From: an uncultured Eubacterium sp.
Lineage (GTDB): Bacteria > Bacillota > Clostridia > Lachnospirales > Lachnospiraceae
Assembly (NCBI GenBank): GCA_949959185.1
Contig: CATLIX010000015.1
Location: 1-59,015, forward strand
Length of the DNA: 59,015 nucleotides
Direction of reading: 5' to 3'
Shown here: positions 23,680 to 32,760 of the stretch, piece by piece
How the letters are laid out: each line of letters begins with the position of its first letter
How positions within the stretch are numbered: position 1 is the stretch's first letter
Program-made: the position numbers and the translations under genes
The notes under the pieces: model-generated
The model's database searches: none
The model's input: the letters and a program-made list of their open reading frames with translations, nothing else
What the model was told of the DNA's origin: nothing

Positions 23680-24159
23680 CTAATTGGAGCGCTGGATTTC
23701 CAGTACCTTATACTCCAGGACGCCTGCCTGGGTTTCTATGCTGACCGTATCGCCCACCTTAGCCCCGATTAAGGCTTTACCTACCGGAGATTCATTGGAA
23801 ATCTTGCCCTGCAGGCTGTTGGCTTCCGTGGAGCCTACGATTTTATATTCCAGTTCTTCCTCATATTCACAGTCGAAAATCTTCACGCAGCAGCCCACAT
23901 TAATCTTGTCCAGATCCACTTCATCTTCAACCACGACTTCCGCGTTCTTTAAAATCTTTTCGATTTCCTCGATTCTGGCCTCTATATCGCGCTGTTCATC
24001 CTTTGCAGCGTCATATTCCGCATTTTCAGAAAGATCTCCCTGCTCTCTTGCCTCTTTGATTTTCTGGGCAACTTCCTTTCGTTTTACCACTTTCAGTTCG
24101 TGCAGCTCTGTTTCCAGCTTCTGCAGCCCTTCGTAAGTCAGTAAATTTTTCTTTTCCAT
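23680..24159 (-). CDS. greA: Transcription elongation factor GreA
   Basis: A 159-residue GreA of normal length. The N-terminal coiled coil has LTYEGLQKLETELHEL and GDLSENAEYDAAKDEQ with the acidic tip that enters the RNA polymerase channel. The C-terminal FKBP-like domain ends ISNESPVGKALIGAKVGDTV. It stimulates cleavage of backtracked RNA. It lies 30 bases before lysS on the same strand. Confidence 0.97.
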   Translation of the reverse strand: MEKKNLLTYEGLQKLETELHELKVVKRKEVAQKIKEAREQGDLSENAEYDAAKDEQRDIEARIEEIEKILKNAEVVVEDEVDLDKINVGCCVKIFDCEYEEELEYKIVGSTEANSLQGKISNESPVGKALIGAKVGDTVSIETQAGVLEYKVLEIQRSN

Positions 24160-24223
24160 AACACAACACCTTCCTAAAGTTTATTTATCTTCATACAAAC
24201 ATGTTTCTGATTTTTCTGTCCTC

Positions 24224-24682
24224 TTATCTGTACTGTCTGCCGGAATACTTATCTTTAACAATTACCGTATTATACCCGACAGGTATGGAAATGTCAAGAT
24301 TCTCCATGATTTTGACCCTGCTCCAGGGCCTTTTATACACGGGAATATAAAGGATATTTTCCTGCATATAGCGATGATGGCAGCAACCTTTTTTCTCCAT
24401 ATCCAGAATCACATTTACCCCTGTCATGGAAATTTCCTGCCTGTCCTCAAGCTGAACCACCAGTCCCGTATCCTCATACATTCTTTCAATATATGCCTGA
24501 AAATATGCAGGCCGGTCCGTGGCAATTTTCAGAAAATTCAGTCCCTGGGAAATCTGTTCCAGCACCTGTTCCACATCATCCTCATCCAGCATGGACTCCG
24601 GAGGCGTGTCCGTATCCAGAAGCAGCGGAGAAAATATCCGGTAATCCAAACCATACATTTCCAGCACCTGTTCCAGAATCAT
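24224..24682 (-). CDS. Conserved-looking hypothetical protein, true start unclear
   Basis: The frame to the first ATG encodes 152 residues without a clear domain (MILEQVLEMYGLDYRIFSPL, EKKGCCHHRYMQENILYIPV). That ATG has no ribosome binding site. The frame is open for 47 codons further upstream, and the upstream part looks coding (KKDIRERKSLRSRIRDFFGK). It has no ATG, GTG or TTG, but an ATA at 24821-24823 sits seven bases behind GGGAGG. The gene may start at ATA or may have lost its start by one mutation. It lies between dusB and greA on the same strand. Confidence 0.6.
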   Translation of the reverse strand: MILEQVLEMYGLDYRIFSPLLLDTDTPPESMLDEDDVEQVLEQISQGLNFLKIATDRPAYFQAYIERMYEDTGLVVQLEDRQEISMTGVNVILDMEKKGCCHHRYMQENILYIPVYKRPWSRVKIMENLDISIPVGYNTVIVKDKYSGRQYR

Positions 24683-24905
24683 ACGCAGTCCCGGCAGAAA
24701 AGGATTTCCTTCCGGCAGTAATTCCTCCGGCTCTGTTTCTTCCTTCTGATTTCTTATGCATTTCCCAAAGAAATCCCTGATTCGGCTTCTCAGAGATTTC
24801 CTTTCCCGTATGTCTTTTTTTATGGCTGTCCCTCCCGGAATCTCTTACAGTTTCTTTAATATATGACTGTCCGGTCCCGCATATACCTGAAATGATTTTA
24901 ATTGC

Positions 24906-25901
24906 TCAGAATTCCTTTTCCTGCTCTTCCCTGTCAGAAAAAATATATGTCTGAAACAGTTCTTCCAGCTGCTCATACGTCTCCACTTCGTTGATTTTTC
25001 CACGAAGTTTTGCCGAATTCCGATAGCCTCCCGTGTACCAGGCGGCATGTTTGCGCATTTCCCGGATTCCCATTACCTCACCTTTCAGTTCAATCTGGCT
25101 TCTGGCATGGCGCAGAATCATCCTGGCTGCCTCTGTCACATCAGGCCGCTGCAGTTCCTCTCCTGTTTCCATAAAATGCAGTATCTGCCGGAAAATCCAG
25201 GGATTTCCCTGGGCGCCCCGGCCTATCATAAACCCGTCGCAGCCGGTCTGCTCTTTCATCTGCAGCACATCCCTGCCGGTAAGCAAATCTCCGTTTCCAA
25301 TAACCGGAATGGAAACAGCTTCTTTTACCTGGCGGATAATATCCCAGTCTGCCTGACCGGAATAATACTGCTCTCTGGTTCTTCCGTGGACAGCCACAGC
25401 AGCGGCTCCCGCCTCCTGGGCAATTCTGGCTATTTCCACCGCATTCACATGTTCCTCGTCAAATCCTTTGCGGATTTTCACCGTTACAGGCTTTTGAATG
25501 GCCTTCACAACTTTTGAAACAATTTCAAATACCAGTCCGGGCTGTTTCATCAGCGCGGAGCCTTCCCCGTTATTGACAACCTTCGGTACCGGACAGCCCA
25601 TGTTAATATCCAGAATATCAAAGGGCCTCTCCTCAATCTTTCTGGCCATTTCGCTCATAATTCCGGCGTCTGCACCGAATAGCTGCAGAGATACGGGACG
25701 CTCCTGTTCCTCTGTGGCCAGCAGAAGCTCCGTGTTTTTATTATTGTAATAAATTCCTTTGGCACTGACCATCTCCATACAGAGAAGCCCCGCCCCCTGT
25801 TCTTTGCACAGCAGGCGAAATGGCAGGTCGCATACTCCTGCCATCGGTGCCAGAATCAGATTATTTTCCAGTTCTACATTTCCTATTTTCAGTTTTTCCA
25901 T
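24906..25901 (-). CDS. dusB: tRNA-dihydrouridine synthase B
   Basis: A 331-residue flavoenzyme that reduces uridine in the tRNA D-loop. It has the FMN-binding TIM barrel start (NNLILAPMAGVCDLPFRLLC), INMGCPVPKV with the family signature and catalytic cysteine region, VTVKIRKGFD, AVHGRTREQYYSG, IPVIGNGD and GFMIGRGAQGNPW. The C-terminal helical domain is present. It lies five bases behind coaX and upstream of greA, an arrangement common in Clostridia. Confidence 0.95.
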   Translation of the reverse strand: MEKLKIGNVELENNLILAPMAGVCDLPFRLLCKEQGAGLLCMEMVSAKGIYYNNKNTELLLATEEQERPVSLQLFGADAGIMSEMARKIEERPFDILDINMGCPVPKVVNNGEGSALMKQPGLVFEIVSKVVKAIQKPVTVKIRKGFDEEHVNAVEIARIAQEAGAAAVAVHGRTREQYYSGQADWDIIRQVKEAVSIPVIGNGDLLTGRDVLQMKEQTGCDGFMIGRGAQGNPWIFRQILHFMETGEELQRPDVTEAARMILRHARSQIELKGEVMGIREMRKHAAWYTGGYRNSAKLRGKINEVETYEQLEELFQTYIFSDREEQEKEF

Positions 25902-25906
25902 CTGTT

Positions 25907-26683
25907 TTATTTTCCGCGATTCTGTTTATTGTAAATCAGGCGCAGCCCCTGCAATGTCAGGTTCGGGTCATAAATATCAATGGTGTCCGTTTCTTTTGCT
26001 ATGATTTTCCCAAGGCCTCCGGTGGCTACTACCTTTAAATCGTGATATCCCGTCTCTTTTTTTGTCTGTTTTATAATATATTCCGTCTGTCCAATCTGCC
26101 CGTAAATCAGTCCTGCCTGCATACTGCTGATGGTCTCGCGAGCCAGAATACTGGGGGGCTTGCGGATTTCGATTTCCGGCAGCTTCGCCGCTTCTTCCCA
26201 CAGTGCCTTGGCAGAGGTACGGATTCCCGGTGCGGTAACTCCGGACACAAAGGCTCCTGTCCCGTCCACCAGGTCATAGGTGGTTCCTGTTCCGAAATCA
26301 ATGACAAATACCGGGCCGCCATACAACTCATAGGCGGCTGCCGCGTCCACAATCCGGTCCGCTCCAATCTGTCTGGGATTCTCCGTGGCAATGCGAATTC
26401 CTGTTTTAATCCCTGGTTCCACAATCACCGGATGAATATCAAAATATTTGATAAAAGAACTTAACAGGGAATGCATAACGTTGGGCACGACGGACGCAAT
26501 AATCACGTCTTTGATTTCCTCCGGCTGAATCCGGTTGTGGGCCACCAGATCCCGCACGCAGATTCCGTATTCATCAGAGGTCCGCTGGAGCTTGGTGGTC
26601 ATTCGGAACGTGGCCTCCAGTTGTTCCCCGTTAAAAATTCCGAAGGTAATATTGGTATTCCCCACATCCACAACTAATAACAT
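25907..26683 (-). CDS. coaX: Type III pantothenate kinase
   Basis: A 258-residue CoaX that phosphorylates pantothenate, the first step of coenzyme A synthesis. It starts [16 protein letters not shown] with the phosphate-binding aspartate, has [13 protein letters not shown] and [14 protein letters not shown] in the middle, and ends with [19 protein letters not shown] precedes the ATG. It heads the dusB-greA-lysS group. Confidence 0.95.
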   Translation of the reverse strand: MLLVVDVGNTNITFGIFNGEQLEATFRMTTKLQRTSDEYGICVRDLVAHNRIQPEEIKDVIIASVVPNVMHSLLSSFIKYFDIHPVIVEPGIKTGIRIATENPRQIGADRIVDAAAAYELYGGPVFVIDFGTGTTYDLVDGTGAFVSGVTAPGIRTSAKALWEEAAKLPEIEIRKPPSILARETISSMQAGLIYGQIGQTEYIIKQTKKETGYHDLKVVATGGLGKIIAKETDTIDIYDPNLTLQGLRLIYNKQNRGK

Positions 26684-26685
26684 TT

Positions 26686-27054
26686 CTATTCCTCCACATC
26701 TTCCGGGGAAATCTCCTCTCCCAGGAAAAAAACTTTATAATACAGCTCCAGAGATTCCAGCAGCTCCTGTCTGGTCCGCTGAAACTGCTTTACTTTCAGC
26801 ACGCTTCCAATATCATCATAAAGTAAATCCCCCTCGTCAGCTCCTGTCTGAAACTGCAGTCTCCCTTCCGAATCAAACAGCAGGGTCAGCACTCCTCCGA
26901 TATCTTCCGTATACAGTACGCACATGATTTTCAAATCATCTTTAATGCTCTCCGGTAAATCCTCAAAATCCGGATTCAGATAGTATTTCTTCGTATAAGC
27001 GCTGGAACCGCAGAGTATGATTTCTCCCAATCTGTCTGCACGTCGTCTCATCAT
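26686..27054 (-). CDS. DUF6145-type small protein
   Basis: A 122-residue soluble protein of the pattern I associate with DUF6145: [40 protein letters not shown] and a tyrosine/leucine-rich end ([18 protein letters not shown]). GGGAGG precedes two adjacent ATGs. Function is unknown. It lies two bases before coaX and is probably co-transcribed with it. Confidence 0.65.
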   Translation of the reverse strand: MMRRRADRLGEIILCGSSAYTKKYYLNPDFEDLPESIKDDLKIMCVLYTEDIGGVLTLLFDSEGRLQFQTGADEGDLLYDDIGSVLKVKQFQRTRQELLESLELYYKVFFLGEEISPEDVEE

Positions 27055-27108
27055 AACCTCCCATCATCCCTCCGACTGCCGGGGATTTCTGATTTTCAGG
27101 CAAAACTC

Positions 27109-28116
27109 TCATACATAACCGTAAATACCCCGGACAGACACTTCTCCCGAAGAAATTTTTACCAGCTCCTGTTCCCGCTCTACCATAAGCCGGCCGCCGG
27201 CGTCAATGCCCAGGGCCTTTCCTTCAAATTCTCCCAGCGGGTCCAGAACCCGTACCTGGCGCCCGCTGTTCACCAGCAGGGAATTATATTCTTCCACCAG
27301 TGCGGACAAATCCTGGGTCTTAAGATAAATTTCATAATAACGCTCAAACTGGCTCAGCACCTTCCCCAGCAAACATGCTCTGGAAATTTCCAGCATCCTT
27401 CCTTCCCGTTTCAGCTCCAGATCCAGGGACGTGGCCGTCTCTGCAATTTCTTCCGGAAATTCGCTCTGATGGACATTGATACCTGTGCCCACCACAATAT
27501 GATTCACATAATCTACCTGAGCGCTCATTTCCGTCAGAATACCCACAATCTTTTTCCCGTTCAGCACAATGTCATTGGGCCATTTAATCCCTGCTGCCAG
27601 TCCCGTCACTTCATTGATTCCTTTCACTGCGGCAAGGGCCATAACGAGGGTCAGCATGGGGGCGTTGGCCGGTTCAATTTCCGGCTTCAACAGTACGGTA
27701 AAAAAAATCCCCTGGCCATGAGGAGAATTCCAGTTTCTTCCCCGCCTTCCCCGGCCGGAGGTCTGCATATCAGTCACCACTACCGTACCGTGGCCTTCCC
27801 GGCCTTTCATATTTTCCGCTATCCGCTTTGCTTCCGTATTGGTGGAATCCAGTTGTTCAAAATACCGGATGGGACGTCCCAGCCACCTGGTCTGCAGCCG
27901 GCTTTCCAGTTCATTTTTCGATAAAATATCGGGCGCAGATACCAGCCGATATCCCCGGTTACGAACCGCTTCAATTTCATATCCGGCTTCTTCCAGTTGT
28001 TTGATTACTTTCCAGACCGCCGTTCTGGACACTCCGAATGTTTCGCACAGTTCCTGGCCGGAAATAAACCGGCCGGCGTCTGCCTGGCGCAGCATCTGTA
28101 AAATCTTCGTTCTCAT
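27109..28116 (-). CDS. birA: Biotin-protein ligase and repressor BirA
   Basis: A 335-residue bifunctional BirA. The N-terminal winged helix (ELCETFGVSRTAVWKVIKQL) binds operator DNA. The catalytic domain has DSTNTEAKR, the adenylate-binding SGRGRRGRNWNSP region, GIKWPNDIVLNGKKIVGIL and a C-terminal SH3-like part (LVKISSGEVSVRGIYGY). It makes biotinyl-AMP, attaches biotin to carboxylases and represses biotin genes. It follows argF after seven bases. Confidence 0.96.
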   Translation of the reverse strand: MRTKILQMLRQADAGRFISGQELCETFGVSRTAVWKVIKQLEEAGYEIEAVRNRGYRLVSAPDILSKNELESRLQTRWLGRPIRYFEQLDSTNTEAKRIAENMKGREGHGTVVVTDMQTSGRGRRGRNWNSPHGQGIFFTVLLKPEIEPANAPMLTLVMALAAVKGINEVTGLAAGIKWPNDIVLNGKKIVGILTEMSAQVDYVNHIVVGTGINVHQSEFPEEIAETATSLDLELKREGRMLEISRACLLGKVLSQFERYYEIYLKTQDLSALVEEYNSLLVNSGRQVRVLDPLGEFEGKALGIDAGGRLMVEREQELVKISSGEVSVRGIYGYV

Positions 28117-28123
28117 ACATGCC

Positions 28124-29110
28124 TCATTTCAGAGTTGCATACATAATGGCCTTAATACTGTGCATTCGGTTTTCTGCCTCGTCAAAGACCACCGACTGCT
28201 CTCCCTCAAATACCTGGTCTGTCACTTCCATTTCAGTCAGCCCGAATTTCTCATGAATCTGTTTTCCAATGGCAGTTTCCAGATCGTGGAAGGCTGGCAG
28301 ACAATGCATGAACACAGCGTTCTTTCCGGCATTTTCCATAACTTTCTGATTCACCTGATAAGGCAGCAGCTCTTTAATCCTGTTTTCCCATACTTCTTCC
28401 GGTTCTCCCATGGACACCCACACATCGGTGTAAATCACGTCCGCATCTTTTGTTCCTTCCATGACATCCTCTGTCAGAGTCACAGAACCCCCTGTGGCCG
28501 CTGCGGTTTCCCGGCAGTAGTCCACCAGTTCCTGCTCCGGAAAATAATTCCTGCTGGTACATGCCACAAAATCCATACCCAGCTTTGCACAGGTTACCAT
28601 CAGGGAATTGCCCATATTGTAGCGGGCGTCTCCCATATACACAAATCTGATTCCTTTCAGCCGCCCGAATTTTTCCTGCACTGTAAGCATGTCCGCTATC
28701 ATCTGTGTAGGATGAAATTCATTGGTCAGTCCGTTCCATACCGGAACTCCTGCGTATCTGGCCAGTTCTTCCACAATTTCCTGTCCGAAACCGCGGTATT
28801 CTATTCCGTCGTACATCCTGCCCAGTACCCTGGCGGTGTCTTTAATGCTTTCTTTTTTGCCAATCTGGGAACCTGAAGGATCCAGATACGTCACATGCAT
28901 ACCCAGGTCATGGGCTGCCACCTCAAAGGAACAGCGTGTCCTGGTGCTTGTCTTTTCAAATATCAGAGCAATGTTTTTTCCCTTTAATTCATCATGGGCG
29001 ACACCCTGCTTTTTCTTCTCCTTTAACGTTCCCGCCAAATCAATGAGATATGTAATTTCCTCCGGGGTAAAATCTTTTAACTTTAAAAAATTTCTTCCTT
29101 TTAAATCCAT
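28124..29110 (-). CDS. argF: Ornithine carbamoyltransferase
   Basis: A 328-residue enzyme that makes citrulline from ornithine and carbamoyl phosphate in arginine synthesis or breakdown. It has the carbamoyl-phosphate motif [55 protein letters not shown] and the ornithine-binding [11 protein letters not shown] chose the ATG at 29110 because AAGGAGTGG precedes it; the longer frame begins in the leader. No other arg genes are in view, so the biosynthetic or catabolic role is open. Confidence 0.95.
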   Translation of the reverse strand: MDLKGRNFLKLKDFTPEEITYLIDLAGTLKEKKKQGVAHDELKGKNIALIFEKTSTRTRCSFEVAAHDLGMHVTYLDPSGSQIGKKESIKDTARVLGRMYDGIEYRGFGQEIVEELARYAGVPVWNGLTNEFHPTQMIADMLTVQEKFGRLKGIRFVYMGDARYNMGNSLMVTCAKLGMDFVACTSRNYFPEQELVDYCRETAAATGGSVTLTEDVMEGTKDADVIYTDVWVSMGEPEEVWENRIKELLPYQVNQKVMENAGKNAVFMHCLPAFHDLETAIGKQIHEKFGLTEMEVTDQVFEGEQSVVFDEAENRMHSIKAIMYATLK

Positions 29111-29131
29111 GTTTCCACTCCTTATATCAAT

Positions 29132-29210
29132 CTGGAGCATGTGGAAAATACATAAGTTCCCTTCGCCCTCAGGACTCCGGGTCAGGTATTTTCAAACATG
29201 CTCCAATTAT
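29132..29210. promoter_or_regulatory. Long hairpin in front of argF
   Basis: TGGAGCATG plus AAAATAC at the left pairs with GTATTTT plus CATGCTCCA at the right, with a 40-base loop. It fills most of the gap between the Band-7 gene and argF. It has no T-tract, so it may be a leader structure of argF or a weak terminator for the upstream genes. Confidence 0.45.
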
Positions 29211-29215
29211 TATAT

Positions 29216-30142
29216 TTAATTTTCTTTTCCGATTTCCACCACTGATTTGGCCAGACCTGCCAGCCCCTGAATCTCGGAAGGAATAATAATTTTCGTAGCT
29301 TTTCCGTCCGCTGCTTTTGCAAATGCTTCCAGGCTCTTTAACTGAAGCACGGAACTGTCCGGAGCCGCTTCTTTCAGGAAACGAAGTCCGTCTGCATTGG
29401 CCTTCTGAATTCTCAGGATTGCTTCCGCCTGACCTTCTGCTTCCCGCATGGTAGCTTCTTTCTTGGCTTCTGCCCGGAGAATTGCCGCCTGTTTTTCTGC
29501 TTCCGCATCCAGAATTGCGGATTCCTTCTTACCTTCCGCTACCAGCACGGTTGCTGTTTTCTCACCTTCCGCCTGCGTAACGGCCGCCCGGCGTTCACGC
29601 TCTGCCTTGGCCTGCTTCTCCATGGCGTCCTGAATCTGCTGGGGCGGAATAATATTCTTAAGCTCTACACGGTTCACCTTAATTCCCCAGGGGTCTGTGG
29701 CCACGTCAAGGGAAGCCCTCATTTTCGTATTAATCAGTTCTCTGGAAGTCAGTGTTTCGTCCAGCTCCAGATCTCCGATAATATTACGAAGCGTAGTGGC
29801 CGTCAGATTTTCAATGGCCATAATGGGATTCTCCACCCCATAGGCAAACAGCTTGGGGTCTGTAATCTGGAAATATACCACCGTATCAATCCGCATGGTT
29901 ACGTTATCCTTGGTGATTACCGGCTGGGGTGCAAAATCCACCACCTGTTCTTTCAACAGTACCCGTTTCGCCACACGGTCGATAAAGGGCACTTTAAAAT
30001 GCAGGCCCACGCCCCAGGTTCCCTGATATCCGCCCAGACGCTCAATGACAAGAGCGTGTGCCTGGGGTACAATTTTAATACATGATACCACCAGAATCAG
30101 AGCCAGAATTATAAACAATACCAAAACAATATATCCTGCCAT
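29216..30142 (-). CDS. SPFH/Band-7 membrane protein (stomatin/QmcA-like)
   Basis: A 308-residue protein with one N-terminal membrane helix (IVLVLFIILALILVVSCI), a Band-7 domain (PQAHALVIERLGGYQGTWGV, VVDFAPQPVITKDNVTMRID, TLRNIIGDLELDETLTSREL, WGIKVNRVELKNIIPP) and a long alanine/glutamate coiled coil at about residues 175-250. It forms oligomers at the membrane and helps organise lipids or proteases. The NfeD-like partner is encoded 22 bases upstream, the typical pair. Confidence 0.93.
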   Translation of the reverse strand: MAGYIVLVLFIILALILVVSCIKIVPQAHALVIERLGGYQGTWGVGLHFKVPFIDRVAKRVLLKEQVVDFAPQPVITKDNVTMRIDTVVYFQITDPKLFAYGVENPIMAIENLTATTLRNIIGDLELDETLTSRELINTKMRASLDVATDPWGIKVNRVELKNIIPPQQIQDAMEKQAKAERERRAAVTQAEGEKTATVLVAEGKKESAILDAEAEKQAAILRAEAKKEATMREAEGQAEAILRIQKANADGLRFLKEAAPDSSVLQLKSLEAFAKAADGKATKIIIPSEIQGLAGLAKSVVEIGKEN

Positions 30143-30164
30143 ATAGAAATCCTCCGTTCATTTT

Positions 30165-30602
30165 TTATTCTTCATTTTCCTTTTTCCTGACCAGCAGTTT
30201 CACACCGCTGATTTCCATGATTTCCACCAGAGTTTCATCGGGAATAATTTCATCATCCACTGACCTTGCAGACCATTCCTGTCCGTTGACGCTGACCATG
30301 CCCTTTGCCCTCAGGTTGTCAATTTCCTGCTGCACCACGGCTGTCTCCCCAATCAGGCTTTCCGCATTAGTCTTAATGCGGCCCTTATTAAAAAATTCTA
30401 CGGCCAGAGGTCTTGTGACCGCCAGCAGCACCACCGATACCACAATAAACAATATGGTCTGCACCAGTAATCCGGCTCCCAGCAGACTGGCCAGAAATGC
30501 CACCAGCGCCCCGCCTGCAAACCAGATGGTGGTCAGGCCCAGGGTGATAATCTCAATGACAGCCATGACTACCACTACAATTAACCAGAAAATACCTTCC
30601 AT
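30165..30602 (-). CDS. NfeD-family membrane protein
   Basis: A 145-residue protein with three or four N-terminal membrane segments (FWLIVVVVMAVIEIITLGL; GALVAFLASLLGAGLLVQTI; LFIVVSVVLLAVTRPLAVE) and a C-terminal OB-fold (LIGETAVVQQEIDN, GMVSVNGQEWSARSVD). This is the short NfeD type that works with Band-7 proteins. GAAAGGAGGG precedes the start. Confidence 0.93.
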   Translation of the reverse strand: MEGIFWLIVVVVMAVIEIITLGLTTIWFAGGALVAFLASLLGAGLLVQTILFIVVSVVLLAVTRPLAVEFFNKGRIKTNAESLIGETAVVQQEIDNLRAKGMVSVNGQEWSARSVDDEIIPDETLVEIMEISGVKLLVRKKENEE

Positions 30603-30702
30603 AAATTCCCTCCTTTCAGGGGTATGGCTCCTGTTAGCTATCTTACTATATTTTTACGCATAATACAACATTTAATCCCTGTTTTGGCGATTCTTTGGTA
30701 AC

Positions 30703-30935
30703 AGAACAAAGCGGACAGGTCCGCTTCATTTACGGTATGTCAGAGCATACACAGTATGCTGAACATATCGTCCTCCCCTCTCAGCCTGAAAGAAAAGACC
30801 TGGCTGCTTTGCTGCGCCGAGCACAGTCGCTTTAGCGACATATTTCCTCTTGTGCGAGTGCGCATAATTGTTTTTTCTTACAGGAAGACACTTTTACGCT
30901 TTAGCGTGACAAGGTCTTTCCTGCTAGGAGAACAA
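30703..30935. repeat. Structured intergenic repeat, copy 1
   Basis: About 230 bp that recur at 34676-34943 with over 90 percent identity in the outer parts. Both copies contain the hairpins GCGGAC-AGG-TCCGC-like and GCATAC-ACA-GTATGC, the complementary AAAGACC and GGTCTTT, and CGCTTTAGCG. The middle differs. No reading frame is conserved. The layout suggests a folded RNA or a non-autonomous mobile repeat. Confidence 0.75.
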
Positions 30936-31014
30936 ACAGTGCAGGATATTTCGTCCTCTATGGAACAACATATCCTGCACCGTCCTGTATGATTATAAAG
31001 CTCGCATATGAAAT

Positions 31015-32499
31015 TTAGAAAAATACATGATTTCCAATTACAATTCCTGACATTCCGGAAGATACGCTTCGGAAACTGGTGGCTCCGCCTACATTGCTTG
31101 CCCCGCCGATGGCTTCCTGTGCCGCCTGCAGGCAGCTTCCGGACACGCCGCTGGCCAGTACGCTGGCCAGACTTCCGCTGGAAGCCGGAGTAAACTGTCC
31201 GCTCTGGTAAATAACGCCGGAAATACTTCCTGCATAGCCTGCCCGGAGACGGTTCATAACAACTGCGCCTACCGCAAGTTTGCCTTCGTAAGGTTCGCTG
31301 CCTGCCTCACACTGAATCAGTGCTCCCAGCAATGTAACATCATCATAAGAAGCTGATACCGCTCCCCGCTGCGAAACACTGCCGCCGGCCTGCTGTGCTG
31401 CCTTTCTGGCTTTTTCCGCTTCTGCTGCCGCAATGGCTGCGCGTTCTTCTTCAATGGAAATTGCTTTTCCAAGTTTTAACTCAACATCTACGTATTCTGC
31501 ACTGATATATCCGGTGCCTTCTTCCATTTTTACTGCCACCCAGCCTTCAGCGGCTTCCATGTCAGTATCTACTTTAACTTTGCCGCCTTCTTCCAGTACG
31601 TCCAGAATTTCTGTTTCTTCGGAAGCAGAGGCTTCTTCTCTGACTCTTACGCCTCCGGTAGTGGCGGTAGCATATACGGTTCCCACTTCATTTGCAAGGC
31701 GCTCTGCTTCCAGCCCCACCACGCAGAATTCATTTTTCACATATCCTTCCACGCTTCCGGAACTGATTTTCGTCCATTCATCTCCTTTTTCGAGAATGTC
31801 TGCGGACGCCCCTTTGTGCAGTTTTCCTGCAAGTTCCGCTTCGTCGGAAGGCTCCGTACGAATATTCAGATAATCTTCTACATTCGGTAATAATTTAGAA
31901 GCCCAGGGGGAAACCTCCTCGCTTCCCATTGCCACCAGACTGTCTACAACAGGGGCTTCTGTTTCCTCTGCAGATTCCTGCAGCTTTTGTGTTTCTTCCA
32001 CAGATTCCTGTGTCTCTTCCGGGGATTCCTGCGGCTCTTCCGGGGATTCCTGCGGCTCTTCCACAGATTCCTGTGTCTCTTCTGCCCCTTTCGCTTCCTC
32101 AGTTTCTTCCGGTGTGGCAGTTTCTTCTGTATTAACTTCCGCAGGAGCTGCTGCCTGTTCCGGCTCCTCTGCGGTTTCTGCAGGAGCTGCTGCCTGTTCC
32201 GGTTCTTCTGCGGTTTCTTCCGGGCCGGCTGCTTTCTCCTGACTGGAAATTTCCTCTGTATTTTCTGCTGTCTGTTCAGGCTCATTTTCTGCCATGGCTG
32301 CTGCTACCACCTGTTTTACCACTTTTTCTCTGGTGGCTTTCTCTGACCCATTGCCTACTCCTGCCGGTTCTGCTGATAATTCTACTTCCTGGCTGTCTGG
32401 TGCCTGAACTGTTACGTTTGTGCCATACACGGAAGAAACTGTCATCACCAGTGCAAAAGCTGTAACGATTCCGCTTTCCATAACCCTCTTGAATTTCAT
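31015..32499 (-). CDS. Secreted cell-wall hydrolase with SH3 domains
   Basis: A 494-residue exported protein. It has a signal peptide (VMESGIVTAFALVMTVSSVY, then GTNVTVQA). An acidic low-complexity spacer at residues 70-190 is built from EEPEQAAAPAETA and EEPQESP-type repeats. Two SH3b wall-binding domains follow at about 205-265 and 270-345, and the C-terminus is a SleB-like hydrolase domain (LLGALIQCEAGSEPYEGKLA, VGAVVMNRL). It should cut peptidoglycan outside the cell. A promoter with three GTAAC repeats lies upstream. It is divergent from a chemotaxis receptor. Confidence 0.88.
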   Translation of the reverse strand: MKFKRVMESGIVTAFALVMTVSSVYGTNVTVQAPDSQEVELSAEPAGVGNGSEKATREKVVKQVVAAAMAENEPEQTAENTEEISSQEKAAGPEETAEEPEQAAAPAETAEEPEQAAAPAEVNTEETATPEETEEAKGAEETQESVEEPQESPEEPQESPEETQESVEETQKLQESAEETEAPVVDSLVAMGSEEVSPWASKLLPNVEDYLNIRTEPSDEAELAGKLHKGASADILEKGDEWTKISSGSVEGYVKNEFCVVGLEAERLANEVGTVYATATTGGVRVREEASASEETEILDVLEEGGKVKVDTDMEAAEGWVAVKMEEGTGYISAEYVDVELKLGKAISIEEERAAIAAAEAEKARKAAQQAGGSVSQRGAVSASYDDVTLLGALIQCEAGSEPYEGKLAVGAVVMNRLRAGYAGSISGVIYQSGQFTPASSGSLASVLASGVSGSCLQAAQEAIGGASNVGGATSFRSVSSGMSGIVIGNHVFF

Positions 32500-32573
32500 A
32501 GTTGACCTCCTGAATTTCTGCTAAAATAACATTGAAAATTTTTAAAAAAATGTATGTTATTTTATTCAATTTT

Positions 32574-32627
32574 GTTACAAATGTTACGAACTTGTTACAC
32601 TATAGCAAAGAAGTTGTAAATTGTCAA
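32574..32627 (-). promoter_or_regulatory. Promoter of the cell-wall hydrolase gene
   Basis: TTGACA (32622-32627) and TATAGT (32599-32604) on the minus strand are 17 bp apart. Three GTAAC direct repeats (32574-32598 region) follow at 9- and 11-base spacing just around and after the start of transcription, so a regulator may bind there. Confidence 0.7.
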
Positions 32628-32699
32628 GCTGTCAATTTCTTACAGTTCCCCGAATCACAGATTTTTCCCCTTTATTTTTGTAATATTTTGCTGTTTTTA

Positions 32700-32728
32700 T
32701 TGCAATGTTTCATGCATACTGCTATAAT
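32700..32728 (+). promoter_or_regulatory. Promoter of the chemotaxis receptor gene
   Basis: TTGCAA (32700-32705) and TATAAT (32723-32728) with a 17-bp spacer, followed by AAAAGGAGG and a GTG start at 32761. Confidence 0.7.
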
Positions 32729-32760
32729 TGTGTCATCTTTACAAAAAGGAGGATATTTCG

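Noticed and set aside
31929-32346. Plus-strand Phe/Leu/Cys-rich frames
   Set aside because: Antisense to the acidic repeat spacer of the cell-wall hydrolase.
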